Positions 1 through 9,547 of a stretch of 64,000 nucleotides of DNA are shown here, in pieces; position 1 is the stretch's first letter, and each line of letters begins with the position of its first letter. This stretch comes from Nocardia cyriacigeorgica GUH-2 (GTDB lineage: Bacteria; Actinomycetota; Actinomycetes; Mycobacteriales; Mycobacteriaceae). The notes beneath the pieces are model-generated. The model was not told the DNA's origin and made no database searches. It was given only the letters and a program-made list of their open reading frames with translations. The DNA lies in NCBI RefSeq assembly GCF_000284035.1, contig NC_016887.1:4526001-4590000 (forward strand). Direction: 5' to 3'. The position numbers were made by a program, and so were the translations under genes.

Positions 1-3000
1 GCGGCTACGGCGATCTCGCGTGCGGTGGTGGGCAGGGCACGGCCTGTGCCCGCACCGCGGGACCGGTCGGTGTCTCGCGCGGTGGATACCGCCGCGTGCT
101 CGGAATCGTCCCGCCGGTGGTCCGATGGCGAACCGTTCGTGCCGGACGCAGTGCCGATGGTGCTCGCCGGGTCACCGGCGATGCGAGCCACCACATCTTG
201 GAAGCGCCGTGCTATATCCGCCACCGTCGTGCGATCGAATCGTTCAGTCGCGTAACGGAATTCGGCCGCGAGGCCCTGACCGCCCGACCCGGGGCGAAGG
301 GTGAGCGCGAGTTCGAAATGGGTGCTGTCGCGCGGAAGTTCGAGGGTTTCCACCCGCAGCCCGTCCAGTTCCAGCGCCGGTAGCGCGGGCAGGTTCTCGA
401 AGGAGAACACCGTCTGGAACAGCGGCGAACGGCCTTCGGCGCGTGGCGGGTTCACCGCTTCCACGATCTGGTGGAACGGGACGTCGGCGTTGTCGAAGGC
501 ATCCAGCGTCGCGTTGCGGACGCGGTCGAGCAGCGCGGTGAACGGCTCCCCCGGCTCGACCGTCACCCGCACCGGCAGGGTGTTGACGAACATGCCGACC
601 AGGTGGTCGAGCGCGGGATGGCCACGCCCCGCCACCGGGGTGCCGACGGTGAGATCGGTGCTGCCGCACAGTTCGTGCAGCACCGCGAGATAGGCGGCGT
701 AGCCGACCATGAAGACGGTGGCGTCGCTGCGGGCCGCGAGTGCGGCGAGCGCGGCAGCGGTCGGCTGGTCGAGGTCGATATCGACGGTGGCGCCGGGGCC
801 TTCGCTCGCGCCGGTCCGATCGGCCGGCAAGACCAGGTGCCCGGGGGTGCCGGCGAGGGTGCGGGTCCAGTACGCGAGCTGCCGGGCCGCCATCGAGTCG
901 CTGTCGGCGCTGTCGCCGAGCCGATGCTGTTGCCACAGCGTGTAATCGGCGTACTGCACCGGCAGCGGCGCCCAGGCGGGCCGGGTGCCGGTGGCGTGCG
1001 CGGCGTAGGCGGTGGTCAGGTCGGCGATCAGCGGGCCGACCGACCAGCCGTCGGCGGCGATGTGATGGGCGACCAGCACCAGCACGTGTTCGGTGGCGTC
1101 TAGCCGCAGCAACCGCACCCGTACCGGCAGGTCGCGGGTCAGATCGAAGGGCGCGGCGGTGATCTCGGCCAGCCGCTGGTCGAGCTGTGCGCGGTCGACG
1201 TCGACCGGGGCGAGATCGATCAGCTCGGCGGCTCGGGCAGCGGTCAGCACTCGCTGGTACGGGCCGGTCGGCGTCTCCGGGTAGACGGTGCGCAGCACCT
1301 CGTGACGGTCGACGACGGCGGCGACAGCGGATTCGAGCACGGCCGGATCCAGCGGACCGGTCAGGGCGAGCGCGACCGGCAGATGGTAGGCCGACGATTC
1401 CGGCATCAACTGGTTGAGCAGCCACAACCGCAGCTGGGCGGGCGCGGGTGCGAGGCGTTCCGGACGCGGACCCGCTGTCGGAGCGAGCGATTCGCCGGGG
1501 CGCTGGTCGATGCGCTGGGCCAGAGTCGCGACGGTCGGCGCGTCGAAGACGGTGCGCACCGCGGTGCCGAGGCGCGCGGCGACCTGCGTCGCGGTCAGCG
1601 AGGTACCGCCGAGGGCGAAGAAATCGTCACCGGCACCGACCGATTCGACGCCGAGCACCTCGGCGAACACCGCCGCCACCTGACGTTCGGCGGCCGTGGC
1701 GGGTGCGCGGAATCCGGTGCGGCCGAAGACCGGTGCGGGCAGCTTGCGGGTGTCGAGCTTGCCGTTCGGGGTCAGCGGCAGGGTGTCGAGCACGGTGTAG
1801 GCGGCCGGGCGCAGGTAGGCGGGCAGGGCGTCGGCCAGGTCGGCACGCAACGCGTCGAGATCGATGGTCGCCCCGGATGCCGGCACGAGATAGGCCACCA
1901 GATGCGCGCCGGTGCGCGGATCGGTATGCACGGTGACGGCGGCGCGGGCGATCTCGGCGCGCGCGGTGAGCACGGTCTCGATCTCCCCCGGCTCGATCCG
2001 GTGCCCGCGCACCTTGATCTGGAAGTCGGTGCGGCCGTGATAGAGCAGCGCCGGTTCGGGGTCGTCGGTGACGGTCACCAGATCGCCGGTGCGGTACAGC
2101 CGCTCGCCCCGACGGTACGGGTCGGCCACGAATCGGGCCGCGGTCAACCCGGGCTTGCCGTGATAGCCACGGGCCAGCGCGGGCCCGCCGATGTAGAGCT
2201 CACCGGGCGTTCCCGGCGGCACCGGACGTAGCAGCGAATCGAATACGACCGCGCGGAAACCGCGCAGCGGTGCGCCGATGGTGACCGGCGCACCGGCCAC
2301 CAGTTCGCCGATGGTGGCGATATCGGTGGCCTCGGTGGGCCCGTAGCCGTTGCGCATCAGGCGGCCCGGTGCCCAGGCCTCGACCAGATCGGCGCGGATG
2401 GCCTCGCCGCCGACACCGAGCACGCGCAGCGACGGCAGGGCCGCCGGATCTAGGGTGGCCAGCACGGCGGGGGTGATGATCGCGTTGGTCACCGCCTCGC
2501 GGCGCATGAGTTCGGCCAGATCCGCACCCGCCACCACATACCGGGGCGCGACGACGAGGGTGGCCGCGCCGGCGAGCGCGCACAACTGCTCACCGACCGC
2601 CATATCGAATCCGGGTGAGGCGTGATGCAGCGTGCGCGCACCGGGATGCAGGTCGTAGCGGTCGCGGCGTTCGGCGGCCAGGTTCGCCAGGCCGCCGTGG
2701 GTGACCAGCACGCCCTTCGGGGTGCCGGTCGACCCGGAGGTGTAGATGAGATAGGCCGGTTGGGCCGGATCGAGCGCGGCATGGCGCTCGGCGTCGGTGA
2801 TCGGTCCCGCGCGGAACTGCGCGGTGGTCGCCGGATCATCGAGCAGCAGCCAGGTCGTGGCCTCGGGCAGAGCTTCACGTAGCGCCGAGGTGCTCACGCC
2901 CAGCCGCGCACCGCTGTCGCCGAGGATGTGCGCGATACGCTCGGCCGGATAGCCGGGATCGATCGGCACGAACGCGGCGCCGGCCTTGCTGATCGCCCAG

Positions 3001-4562
3001 ACCGCGGCCACCGATTCCGCCGACCGTTCCAGCACCATGGCGACCAGAGTTTCCGGTCCGGCGCCTGCGGCGATGAGGGCTCGGGCAATGCGGTCGGTCC
3101 AGGCGTCGAATTCCGCGTACGTCCACCGGCGGTCACCGTGCACGACGGCGGTGCCCTGCGGATTACGCGCGACCGCCGCCGCGATCAACTCCGCCATCGG
3201 CACCGAGGCCACCGGCTCGGATCCGACCCACGGCACCAGCCGCGCGCGTTCCTCCGGCCGCAGCACCTCGATCGCGTGCACAGTGTTGTCGGCGGGCCCG
3301 GTGACGATCTCGCCCAGGAAGTCCAGGAATCGCCGGTGGTGGGCGATCAACTCCGCACGGGTGTACCGATTCGGGTTGCCTTCCCATTCCACGCGCAGGC
3401 CGGATTCGGCGGCGGGGTAGATATTGAGCGCGAGGTCGGCGACCGGGCCGGTGGACAGCAGGTGCAGGGTGCCGGTCGCGGCACCGAGATCGACGCCCGC
3501 GCGGAAGTTCATGATGTTGACCGCCGGGCCGAATCCGCCCGCCTCCGGGCCGCGCTGCGCGATCCGGGCCACCTCTTCACCGCGGAACCGCTGATGACGC
3601 AGCGCCCCGCTCAGCTCCCGGCGCGCGGCGGCGAGGAGGTCGGCGATAGTGGCCGCGCGCCCGGTGCCCACTCGCAGCGGCACCACGTTGTTGACCATGC
3701 CGCCGGCGCGGCGCAAGACCGCGGTGGTGCGGGCGGTCACCGGCAGGCTCAACGTCACCTCGGGCGCGCCGGTCATTCGGGCGAGGTACCCGGCCAGCGC
3801 GGCCACCAGCACGGCGGCGGTTCCGGCACCGTCGGCAGTCTGCTCCAGCGCGGCGTGCAGATGTGGCTCGAGCGCACCGCCGACGACGATGGCCTGGGCC
3901 GCCGGCGGTCCGGGTCGCGTCGCGAGTGTCACTGGATCGGGTAGACCGTCGACCTTCTCAGCCCAATACCGGCGATCGGTCTCGTGCCGGGTCGAGTGCA
4001 GGTAGGCGAGATCGGCGTCGACCAGCTCGGCAGGCGATACCTCGGCGCCGGCGGGCGGCTGCGTGCCGCGCACCATCGCCGCGTACAGCTCGGCGTGGCG
4101 CTGCTGCAACCGCATGGCGCCGTAGCCGTCGAGAGCGATGTGGTGGGCCCGGCCGTAGATGAAATGCCGGTCGGGCCCGATGTGCAGGATCGTCGTCTGC
4201 AACGGCGGATCGTTGCGCAGATCGAACGGCTTGTGCTGCTCGGCCAGCATCCAGGCGCGCGCGGCCGATTCCGGGTCGGCTTCGGCGCGCAGATCGAGGT
4301 AGCCGATCTCGTCGTCCTGGTCGTAGTCGATCCACTGCCGCACCTGGCCGTCGAACTCGACGTCGAAGCGCAGATAGGCGCCCAGCTCGCGGGCCGCTCG
4401 CCGCGCGGCCTCCTGGTAGGCGTCACGGTCCAGCGGGCCGACGACGTCGATGTATTGGGTGGTGGTCACCGGAACATCGCCCAGCAGCTGCTGGGCAAAC
4501 CACACTTCCCGCTGCGCCGACGTCAACGGCAGGGTTTCACCGACTTCGCCGGACGAACTCAT
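1..4562 (-). CDS. Non-ribosomal peptide synthetase, N-terminal part (C-A-T-C..., runs off window)
   Basis: About 1520 residues are visible from an ATG at 4562; the 3' end lies beyond position 1. Domains in order: a condensation domain from about residue 12 with HHIALDG near 139; an adenylation domain about 455-955 with TSGSTGTPKG near 605; a carrier domain with FFALGGTSL near 985; a second condensation domain from about 1040 with HHIAADG near 1160. A low-complexity linker follows. The last visible residues, LPTTAREIAVA, resemble the stretch just before the first carrier domain, so the next domain could be a carrier rather than an A domain. An N-terminal condensation domain means it accepts an acyl or aryl group from a partner. 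An IdeR box 35 bp upstream suggests a siderophore product. The substrate was not assigned; the A-domain pocket motif reads FDMAVGE. Confidence 0.93.
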   Translation of the reverse strand, partial: MSSSGEVGETLPLTSAQREVWFAQQLLGDVPVTTTQYIDVVGPLDRDAYQEAARRAARELGAYLRFDVEFDGQVRQWIDYDQDDEIGYLDLRAEADPESAARAWMLAEQHKPFDLRNDPPLQTTILHIGPDRHFIYGRAHHIALDGYGAMRLQQRHAELYAAMVRGTQPPAGAEVSPAELVDADLAYLHSTRHETDRRYWAEKVDGLPDPVTLATRPGPPAAQAIVVGGALEPHLHAALEQTADGAGTAAVLVAALAGYLARMTGAPEVTLSLPVTARTTAVLRRAGGMVNNVVPLRVGTGRAATIADLLAAARRELSGALRHQRFRGEEVARIAQRGPEAGGFGPAVNIMNFRAGVDLGAATGTLHLLSTGPVADLALNIYPAAESGLRVEWEGNPNRYTRAELIAHHRRFLDFLGEIVTGPADNTVHAIEVLRPEERARLVPWVGSEPVASVPMAELIAAAVARNPQGTAVVHGDRRWTYAEFDAWTDRIARALIAAGAGPETLVAMVLERSAESVAAVWAISKAGAAFVPIDPGYPAERIAHILGDSGARLGVSTSALREALPEATTWLLLDDPATTAQFRAGPITDAERHAALDPAQPAYLIYTSGSTGTPKGVLVTHGGLANLAAERRDRYDLHPGARTLHHASPGFDMAVGEQLCALAGAATLVVAPRYVVAGADLAELMRREAVTNAIITPAVLATLDPAALPSLRVLGVGGEAIRADLVEAWAPGRLMRNGYGPTEATDIATIGELVAGAPVTIGAPLRGFRAVVFDSLLRPVPPGTPGELYIGGPALARGYHGKPGLTAARFVADPYRRGERLYRTGDLVTVTDDPEPALLYHGRTDFQIKVRGHRIEPGEIETVLTARAEIARAAVTVHTDPRTGAHLVAYLVPASGATIDLDALRADLADALPAYLRPAAYTVLDTLPLTPNGKLDTRKLPAPVFGRTGFRAPATAAERQVAAVFAEVLGVESVGAGDDFFALGGTSLTATQVAARLGTAVRTVFDAPTVATLAQRIDQRPGESLAPTAGPRPERLAPAPAQLRLWLLNQLMPESSAYHLPVALALTGPLDPAVLESAVAAVVDRHEVLRTVYPETPTGPYQRVLTAARAAELIDLAPVDVDRAQLDQRLAEITAAPFDLTRDLPVRVRLLRLDATEHVLVLVAHHIAADGWSVGPLIADLTTAYAAHATGTRPAWAPLPVQYADYTLWQQHRLGDSADSDSMAARQLAYWTRTLAGTPGHLVLPADRTGASEGPGATVDIDLDQPTAAALAALAARSDATVFMVGYAAYLAVLHELCGSTDLTVGTPVAGRGHPALDHLVGMFVNTLPVRVTVEPGEPFTALLDRVRNATLDAFDNADVPFHQIVEAVNPPRAEGRSPLFQTVFSFENLPALPALELDGLRVETLELPRDSTHFELALTLRPGSGGQGLAAEFRYATERFDRTTVADIARRFQDVVARIAGDPASTIGTASGTNGSPSDHRRDDSEHAAVSTARDTDRSRGAGTGRALPTTAREIAVA

Positions 4563-4597
4563 CGCGCTCTACCTTGCAAACTAGCGGGCCAAAGCCA

Positions 4598-4616
4598 AGA
4601 GGTTAGCCTAGCCTTT
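4598..4616. promoter_or_regulatory. IdeR/DtxR-type iron box upstream of the NRPS
   Basis: The core AGGTTAGCCTAGCCT (4600-4614) matches the IdeR consensus core AGGTTAGSCTAACCT at 14 of 15 positions. It sits about 35 bp upstream of the NRPS start codon, where a bound repressor would block transcription when iron is plentiful. The divergent oxidoreductase gene begins 160 bp away on the other side and may or may not be affected. Confidence 0.8.
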
Positions 4617-4777
4617 GCCCAGAATCCACCCGAGCGTCACCGACGGTAGAGATTGCTATCTATTTGCTGCCTGCTCCCCGTGGTGCGAATTCCACGGCCC
4701 ATCCCGCGAGCCGCCGCACGAGAGTACTGTCCGAAGCACGGCTGCATCGCCCGTCCCGAGCCGTTGACGAGGGCGCC

Positions 4778-6343
4778 ATGAACAACCGAACCCATTCGGC
4801 CGCACCCGAACCCGCACCGGCGGTGGCGGCCCCGGCACCGACTCGGTTCGCCGCGGCCGTCGCGGGCATCCTGGCGGGCGCGATGGTCCTCGGCGTCGGG
4901 CATCTGGTTGCCGCGTTCTTCGCCCCGGACGCGTCACCGGTCTATGTGATGGGCGCGACCGTTGTCGACACCACACCGCGGCCGGTCGAGGAATGGGCGA
5001 TCCGGGAGTTCGGCAGTGCCGACAAGGCGGTGCTGTTCCTGGTGATGGCGGTGGTGATGATCGTCGTCGCGGCCTGCGCCGGGCTGCTCGACCGCAGGCA
5101 CCGCTACGGCAGCGTGTTGCTCGCCGTCGCCGGTGCGGCCGTGATGTGGGCGGCGACGCGACGTCCGGACGCCACCCTCGGCTGGGCGCTGCCCACTCTG
5201 CTCGGCCTGGTCGCCGGGATCGCGACGCTGCGCCTGCTCCTGGATCGGGCACCCACCGCCCCCGGCCCCACCGAGCCGAGCCGACGGCGATTCCTCGCCC
5301 TGGCGGTGACGGCGGGCGCACTCGCGGCGGGGTCGGCGGCCCTCGGCCAGTGGATCGGCACGCGCCTGCGCGATATCGCCGCGGATCGGGCCGGTTTCGC
5401 AGTGCCCTCCCCCGCCACACCCGCACCGGCGGTTCCCGAGGGCGCCGATCTGCCCATCGACGGCCTCACCGATTTCGTCACCTCCAACCACGCCTTCTAT
5501 CGCGTCGACACCGCGCTCCGGTTGCCGGCACTCACCAGCGACGACTGGCGGCTGCGCATTCACGGCCTGGTGGCGCGGCCGGTCGAGTACACCTTCGAGC
5601 AGTTGCGCCGGCGACCGGCCGTCGCCCGGATGATCACCCTGACCTGCGTATCCAACGAGGTCGGTGGCGACCTGGCCGGTAATGCCCTGTGGACCGGCTA
5701 TCCGCTGGCCGAGCTGCTCGCCGAGGCCGGACCGGAACCGGGCGCGGATATGGTGCTCTCCCGCAGCAGCGACGGCTTCACCGCGAGCACACCGCTGGCC
5801 GCGCTCACCGACGGGCGCGACGCCCTGCTCGCGGTCGGGATGAACGGCGCGCCGCTGCCGGTGTCACACGGCTATCCGGCGCGGCTGGTGGTGCCCGGGC
5901 TGTACGGCTATGTCTCGGCTACCAAATGGGTGGTGGAGCTGGAGGTCACCAGATTCGATGCCGCGCAGGCGTATTGGACCCGCCGTGGGTGGGCCGAGCG
6001 AGCGCCGGTGAAGACCGCCTCGCGCATCGACGTGCCCCGCGACCGCGCCACCCTGCCGGCCGGGCCGATCGTGGTCGCGGGTGTCGCCTGGGCACAGCAC
6101 TCCGGCATCGACCTGGTCGAGGTGCAGGTGGACGATCAGCCGTGGCGGCCCGCCACCCTCGCCGCCGAGTACTCGATCGATACCTGGCGTCAGTGGTGGT
6201 GGCAGTGGCCGGCCGAACCGGGCACCCACACGCTGCGGGTGCGCGCCACCGACCGCACCGGCTACCGGCAAACCGACCGGCGCACACCGCCGTTCCCGGA
6301 CGGGGCCACTGGCTGGCACAGCCGCACCATCACGGTGCGCTGA
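4778..6343 (+). CDS. Membrane-anchored molybdopterin-dependent oxidoreductase (sulfite oxidase family)
   Basis: 521 residues from the ATG at 4778; in-frame sequence upstream of it looks non-coding. The N-terminal 200 residues hold about four hydrophobic helices, the last preceded by RRRFLALAVTAGALAAGSAA, a twin-arginine-like stretch. The molybdopterin domain follows, with TLTCVSNEVGG carrying the conserved Cys that ligates molybdenum, then a C-terminal immunoglobulin-like dimerisation domain rich in Trp (WRQWWWQWP). The fold suggests an extracytoplasmic oxidase or reductase; the substrate cannot be told from sequence. It is divergent from the NRPS and convergent with the lexA-like gene, so it appears to be a single-gene unit. 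Confidence 0.88.
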   Translation: MNNRTHSAAPEPAPAVAAPAPTRFAAAVAGILAGAMVLGVGHLVAAFFAPDASPVYVMGATVVDTTPRPVEEWAIREFGSADKAVLFLVMAVVMIVVAACAGLLDRRHRYGSVLLAVAGAAVMWAATRRPDATLGWALPTLLGLVAGIATLRLLLDRAPTAPGPTEPSRRRFLALAVTAGALAAGSAALGQWIGTRLRDIAADRAGFAVPSPATPAPAVPEGADLPIDGLTDFVTSNHAFYRVDTALRLPALTSDDWRLRIHGLVARPVEYTFEQLRRRPAVARMITLTCVSNEVGGDLAGNALWTGYPLAELLAEAGPEPGADMVLSRSSDGFTASTPLAALTDGRDALLAVGMNGAPLPVSHGYPARLVVPGLYGYVSATKWVVELEVTRFDAAQAYWTRRGWAERAPVKTASRIDVPRDRATLPAGPIVVAGVAWAQHSGIDLVEVQVDDQPWRPATLAAEYSIDTWRQWWWQWPAEPGTHTLRVRATDRTGYRQTDRRTPPFPDGATGWHSRTITVR

Positions 6344-6349
6344 GCCGGC

Positions 6350-6994
6350 TCAGACCCGCCGCATCACCGACACCACCTTACCGAGCACCACCGCGCGGTC
6401 ACCGTCGATGACGTCGTAGGCGGGATTACGCGGTTCCAGGTACACGTGCCCATTGCGGCGCCGGTACACCTTCACCGTGGCCTCGTCGTCGATCATGGCC
6501 GCGACGATGTCGCCGGAATGCGCCTCGTGCTGCTGGCGTACCACCACGATGTCGCCGTCGCAGATGGCGGCCTCGATCATCGAGTCACCGCGCACCCGCA
6601 GTCCGAATACCGTTCCGCGCCCGACCAGTTCCCGCGAGAGCATGAGCATGTCGTCGGTGTGTTCCTCGGCCAGGATCGGCGTGCCCGCCGCGATATCGCC
6701 GACGACCGGCACCGCGACGGTCCCCTCGGCGGCGACCCGCTGCTCGGTCTCGCGCAGGAACAACCGCACGTCGATGGGTCGCGCCATCGCCTCGCCGCGA
6801 CGCAGGAAACCCTTCTCCTCCAGGGCTTTCAGATGCCGCGACACCGACGACGCGGACCGCAGCCCCACCGCGTCGCCGAGCTGACGGGTGCTGGGCGGAT
6901 AGCCACGCTCGAGCACCCACCGCGCAATGGTGGCGAGGATGTCGCGCTGCCGCGGCGGCAGGGTCGAGGTGTCGAGGTGCTCGTATCCGCTCAC
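6350..6994 (-). CDS. lexA: LexA-family repressor (S24 peptidase)
   Basis: 214 residues. An N-terminal winged helix (about 12-75, GYPPSTRQLGDAVGL then SSVSRHLKALEEKGFLRR) is followed by the self-cleaving S24 domain with cleavage site Ala103-Gly104 (DIAAGTP), nucleophile Ser138 (GDSM) and Lys175 (EATVKVY). All autoproteolysis residues are present, so it should respond to RecA filaments like a true LexA. No actinobacterial SOS box (CGAAC-N4-GTTCG type) is visible in the 73 bp between this gene and the next one upstream. It may therefore be a paralogue with a different operator rather than the main SOS repressor; the gene symbol is given for the family. Confidence 0.88.
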   Translation of the reverse strand: MSGYEHLDTSTLPPRQRDILATIARWVLERGYPPSTRQLGDAVGLRSASSVSRHLKALEEKGFLRRGEAMARPIDVRLFLRETEQRVAAEGTVAVPVVGDIAAGTPILAEEHTDDMLMLSRELVGRGTVFGLRVRGDSMIEAAICDGDIVVVRQQHEAHSGDIVAAMIDDEATVKVYRRRNGHVYLEPRNPAYDVIDGDRAVVLGKVVSVMRRV

Positions 6995-7067
6995 CCGGGG
7001 AATCGTAGAGGTGTGCCATTCGGGCAGCTACACATGCCGCCTGGAATCGGTGCCGCCGGACTGCCGT

Positions 7068-7958
7068 TCAGACGCCGACCCGGCGCAGGATGTCGGCCTT
7101 CGCGGCAGCCCAGGCCGGCGAACGCACGTCGCCGAAATCGGCGTGGCCGCCGCCGGGCAGCAGGTGCAGGGTGACCGGATCGCCTGCCGCGCGGGCGGCG
7201 CGGGCGTAGTTGCGGCTCTGGTCCGGTGAGACGGTGGCGTCCTGGTCGCCGTGGACGACGGTGACCGGCAGCCCGACCGGTAGATGCTCGATGGGCGAGG
7301 CGATGCGGTAGCGGTCGGGCTGCTCATCCGGCAGCCCGCCCAGCAGATCGCGCACGAACCGGTCGTGGCCGTTGATCGCGGCCAGGCGTAGATCGAGCAC
7401 ACCGGCCATGATGGTCGCGCCGGCCAGCCGCACGTGCGGGTCGGCGCCGGGCGCGTCGGTGCCGTCGATGGTGTGCCGTCCCGCCAGCCAGGCCGCCAGA
7501 TGCCCGCCTGCTGAATGCCCGGCCACATGCACACGTTTCAGGTCCAGGCGCCCGCCGGCCCGTTGCTGCACCACGGTCGCCAGAGATTCGGTCGCATCGT
7601 CGACATCGGCGAGGGTCACCGGCCAGCCGCCCACCCCACCGACCCTGCGGTACTCCACATTCCACACCGCCACCCCGTGCGCGACCAGGTCCTCGGCCAG
7701 CACCGCCATGTAGCTCAGGTCGTGCACCTGCTCCCAGCCCCCGCCGTGCACGAGCACGACGACCGGGAGATGGGCGGACTGCCCGGCGGGCAGATAGAGA
7801 TCGCCGAAATTGTCGTCGGTCTCGCCATAGCTGATCCGGATCGGATCCGGCCGCGCCCCGTCGGCCGGGCTCGTCGCCGGCGCGGCCGTCTCACCCGACC
7901 CGCATCCGCTCAGCAGCGTCACCAGCAGCACACAGACCAGCACTAACGCTCGTCGCAT
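7068..7958 (-). CDS. Secreted lipoprotein alpha/beta hydrolase
   Basis: 296 residues from an ATG at 7958, chosen because a strong GGAGG lies just upstream and the protein then opens with a lipoprotein signal (MRRALVLVC, lipobox LLSGC). The hydrolase has VLVHGGGWEQ (oxyanion loop), nucleophile GHSAGGH, an acidic residue in HGDQDATVSP and His in GGGHADF, which is the layout of the BD-FAE/carboxylesterase family related to hormone-sensitive lipase. It should act at the outer face of the membrane on an ester of unknown nature. No operon partner is evident. Confidence 0.85.
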   Translation of the reverse strand: MRRALVLVCVLLVTLLSGCGSGETAAPATSPADGARPDPIRISYGETDDNFGDLYLPAGQSAHLPVVVLVHGGGWEQVHDLSYMAVLAEDLVAHGVAVWNVEYRRVGGVGGWPVTLADVDDATESLATVVQQRAGGRLDLKRVHVAGHSAGGHLAAWLAGRHTIDGTDAPGADPHVRLAGATIMAGVLDLRLAAINGHDRFVRDLLGGLPDEQPDRYRIASPIEHLPVGLPVTVVHGDQDATVSPDQSRNYARAARAAGDPVTLHLLPGGGHADFGDVRSPAWAAAKADILRRVGV

Positions 7959-8080
7959 CCGACCTCCCACCTCGCACCGAACCAGGGCCGTCACCTTCGC
8001 ATTCAAACAGGCGGCGCCCCCGGATTCGGGCGCACTCGCCGGCCAACCCCTGCCGGCGAGCGCGTGAAGGTCGGGCAGCC

Positions 8081-9442
8081 CTACTGGTCGCTCAGCTCCG
8101 CGAGGACCTCATCGGCCGCGCGGCGCCCCGACCGGACGGCACCGTCCATGTACCCGTTCCAGATCTCGGCGGTCTCCGCACCGGCCCAGTGGATCCGCCC
8201 GACCGGTGCGGCCAGCGCCGCCCCGAATTGGGTCCAGACACCTGCGCCCAGCCGGCCGCCGTAACAGCCGCGGGTGAATTCCTCGGCGTTCCAATCCTGT
8301 TCCAGGACATCGAACGGTTCGGCCGCCTTCGTGCCGAAGTACTTCACCAGGGTGTTCACCACGAGCTCGCGCCGCTGGTCCGGCGTCATCTCCTGGGCCC
8401 GGCGCGCGTGGGCGCCCTCGAGGAAGCCGACCAGCACCCCACACGATCCATCGGGCGGCGAATTGTCCAGGACCGGACTGAAACCGTCGTCGAGGCTGAG
8501 CGCGAAGCCGTTGAGGCCCTGCTCGCGCCAGAACGGCGTGTCGTAACCGATCTGGAACTTGATCACCGAACCGGCGGGCATCTGCTGGGTCAATCCGTCG
8601 CGCTGCGCGGGCAGCGCCGGGACATAGCGCAGGCGCCCGGCCAGCGTCGGCGGGATGGCGACGATCACCCGCTGCGCGGTGACGCTGCCGCCCTCGTACT
8701 CGACGACCACGCCATCGTCGTCCTGGCGGATCGTCCGGACCACGGCACCGAGCCGGACCGCGTCGCCCAGATCGGCGGCCATCCGCTCGGAAATCTGGTG
8801 TGTGCCACCGACCACCCGGGTCTCCTGCGCTCCACCGGTGGTGCCGATGAGGGTGTACAGGTTGGTCCCGGATTTGAGGTAGAAGAGGAAGTGCAGCAGC
8901 GACAGCTCCGGCGCCTCCGCGGAGAACAGCGCCGGCACCAGCACACCGAACAGCTGCCGCGCGAGTTCGTCATCGGTGTTCGCGGACAGCCAGGCGTCCA
9001 GCGTCTGCCGGTCCAGGCCGTCGGCGTTCTCGGTCTCCCAGGGCGCGGCGGTGGTGACCGTGGCCGCCAGGGCTTCCAGCTCCATCCACAGACGGCCGAC
9101 CTCCATGGCCGAATCCGCGGGCAGCCCGAACGTTTCGTCGGCGTACCGCACGACCTGGCCCTGCGCGACGGTCAGGTTGTCACCGTCGTCGTAGGTAGGG
9201 AAGGTCGCCAGACCGAGTTCGTCGACCAGCTCGCGCACCACGTCCTGGGTGGGACCGATCCATTGCCCGCCCAGTTCCACCGGTACGCCATTGCTGAGGA
9301 AGCCGCCGAGGTTGCGGCCGCCGACCCGGTCGCGCGCTTCGAGCACCCGCACGCTACGTCCGGCGGCGGCCAGCACGCGCGCCGCACTCAGGCCGGCGAG
9401 ACCGGCGCCCACAACGACGACATCCACATCCCGCATCGCCAC
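8081..9442 (-). CDS. Flavin-containing monoamine oxidase
   Basis: 453 residues (or 451 from the second ATG at 9436). The N-terminal dinucleotide-binding motif VVVGAGLAGLSAARVL, the GG-doublet region EARDRVGGRN and the C-terminal FAD signature with IHWAGAETAEIWNGYMDGAVRSG are those of bacterial monoamine/putrescine oxidases. It oxidises a primary or secondary amine to the aldehyde, releasing ammonia and hydrogen peroxide; the particular amine is not predictable. A palindromic operator 15 bp upstream of the start also occurs twice at the adjacent TetR gene, so the enzyme is likely induced by an amine through that regulator. Confidence 0.9.
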   Translation of the reverse strand: MAMRDVDVVVVGAGLAGLSAARVLAAAGRSVRVLEARDRVGGRNLGGFLSNGVPVELGGQWIGPTQDVVRELVDELGLATFPTYDDGDNLTVAQGQVVRYADETFGLPADSAMEVGRLWMELEALAATVTTAAPWETENADGLDRQTLDAWLSANTDDELARQLFGVLVPALFSAEAPELSLLHFLFYLKSGTNLYTLIGTTGGAQETRVVGGTHQISERMAADLGDAVRLGAVVRTIRQDDDGVVVEYEGGSVTAQRVIVAIPPTLAGRLRYVPALPAQRDGLTQQMPAGSVIKFQIGYDTPFWREQGLNGFALSLDDGFSPVLDNSPPDGSCGVLVGFLEGAHARRAQEMTPDQRRELVVNTLVKYFGTKAAEPFDVLEQDWNAEEFTRGCYGGRLGAGVWTQFGAALAAPVGRIHWAGAETAEIWNGYMDGAVRSGRRAADEVLAELSDQ

Positions 9443-9456
9443 TCCTCCATAGATAA

Positions 9457-9474
9457 GTCGGTCGCATGACTGAT
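9457..9474. promoter_or_regulatory. TetR-type operator, copy 1 (amine oxidase promoter)
   Basis: The sequence GTCGGTCGCATGACTGAT fits the inverted repeat GTCRGTC-GCAT-GACYGAC and lies just upstream of the amine oxidase start. Further copies are at 10180 and 10244, flanking the TetR start. This is the usual pattern for a local repressor that controls both its target and itself. Confidence 0.7.
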
Positions 9475-9547
9475 ATGACGGAGGTTACGTGGGCCACACC
9501 TGAGAGACAACCCCTGACGGGGTATCAATTCATACGGCCGACCGAAT

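Noticed and set aside
4598..4778. IdeR control of the divergent molybdopterin oxidoreductase
   Set aside because: The box is 160 bp from that start and no promoter could be linked to it; no functional connection to iron uptake is known for this family.
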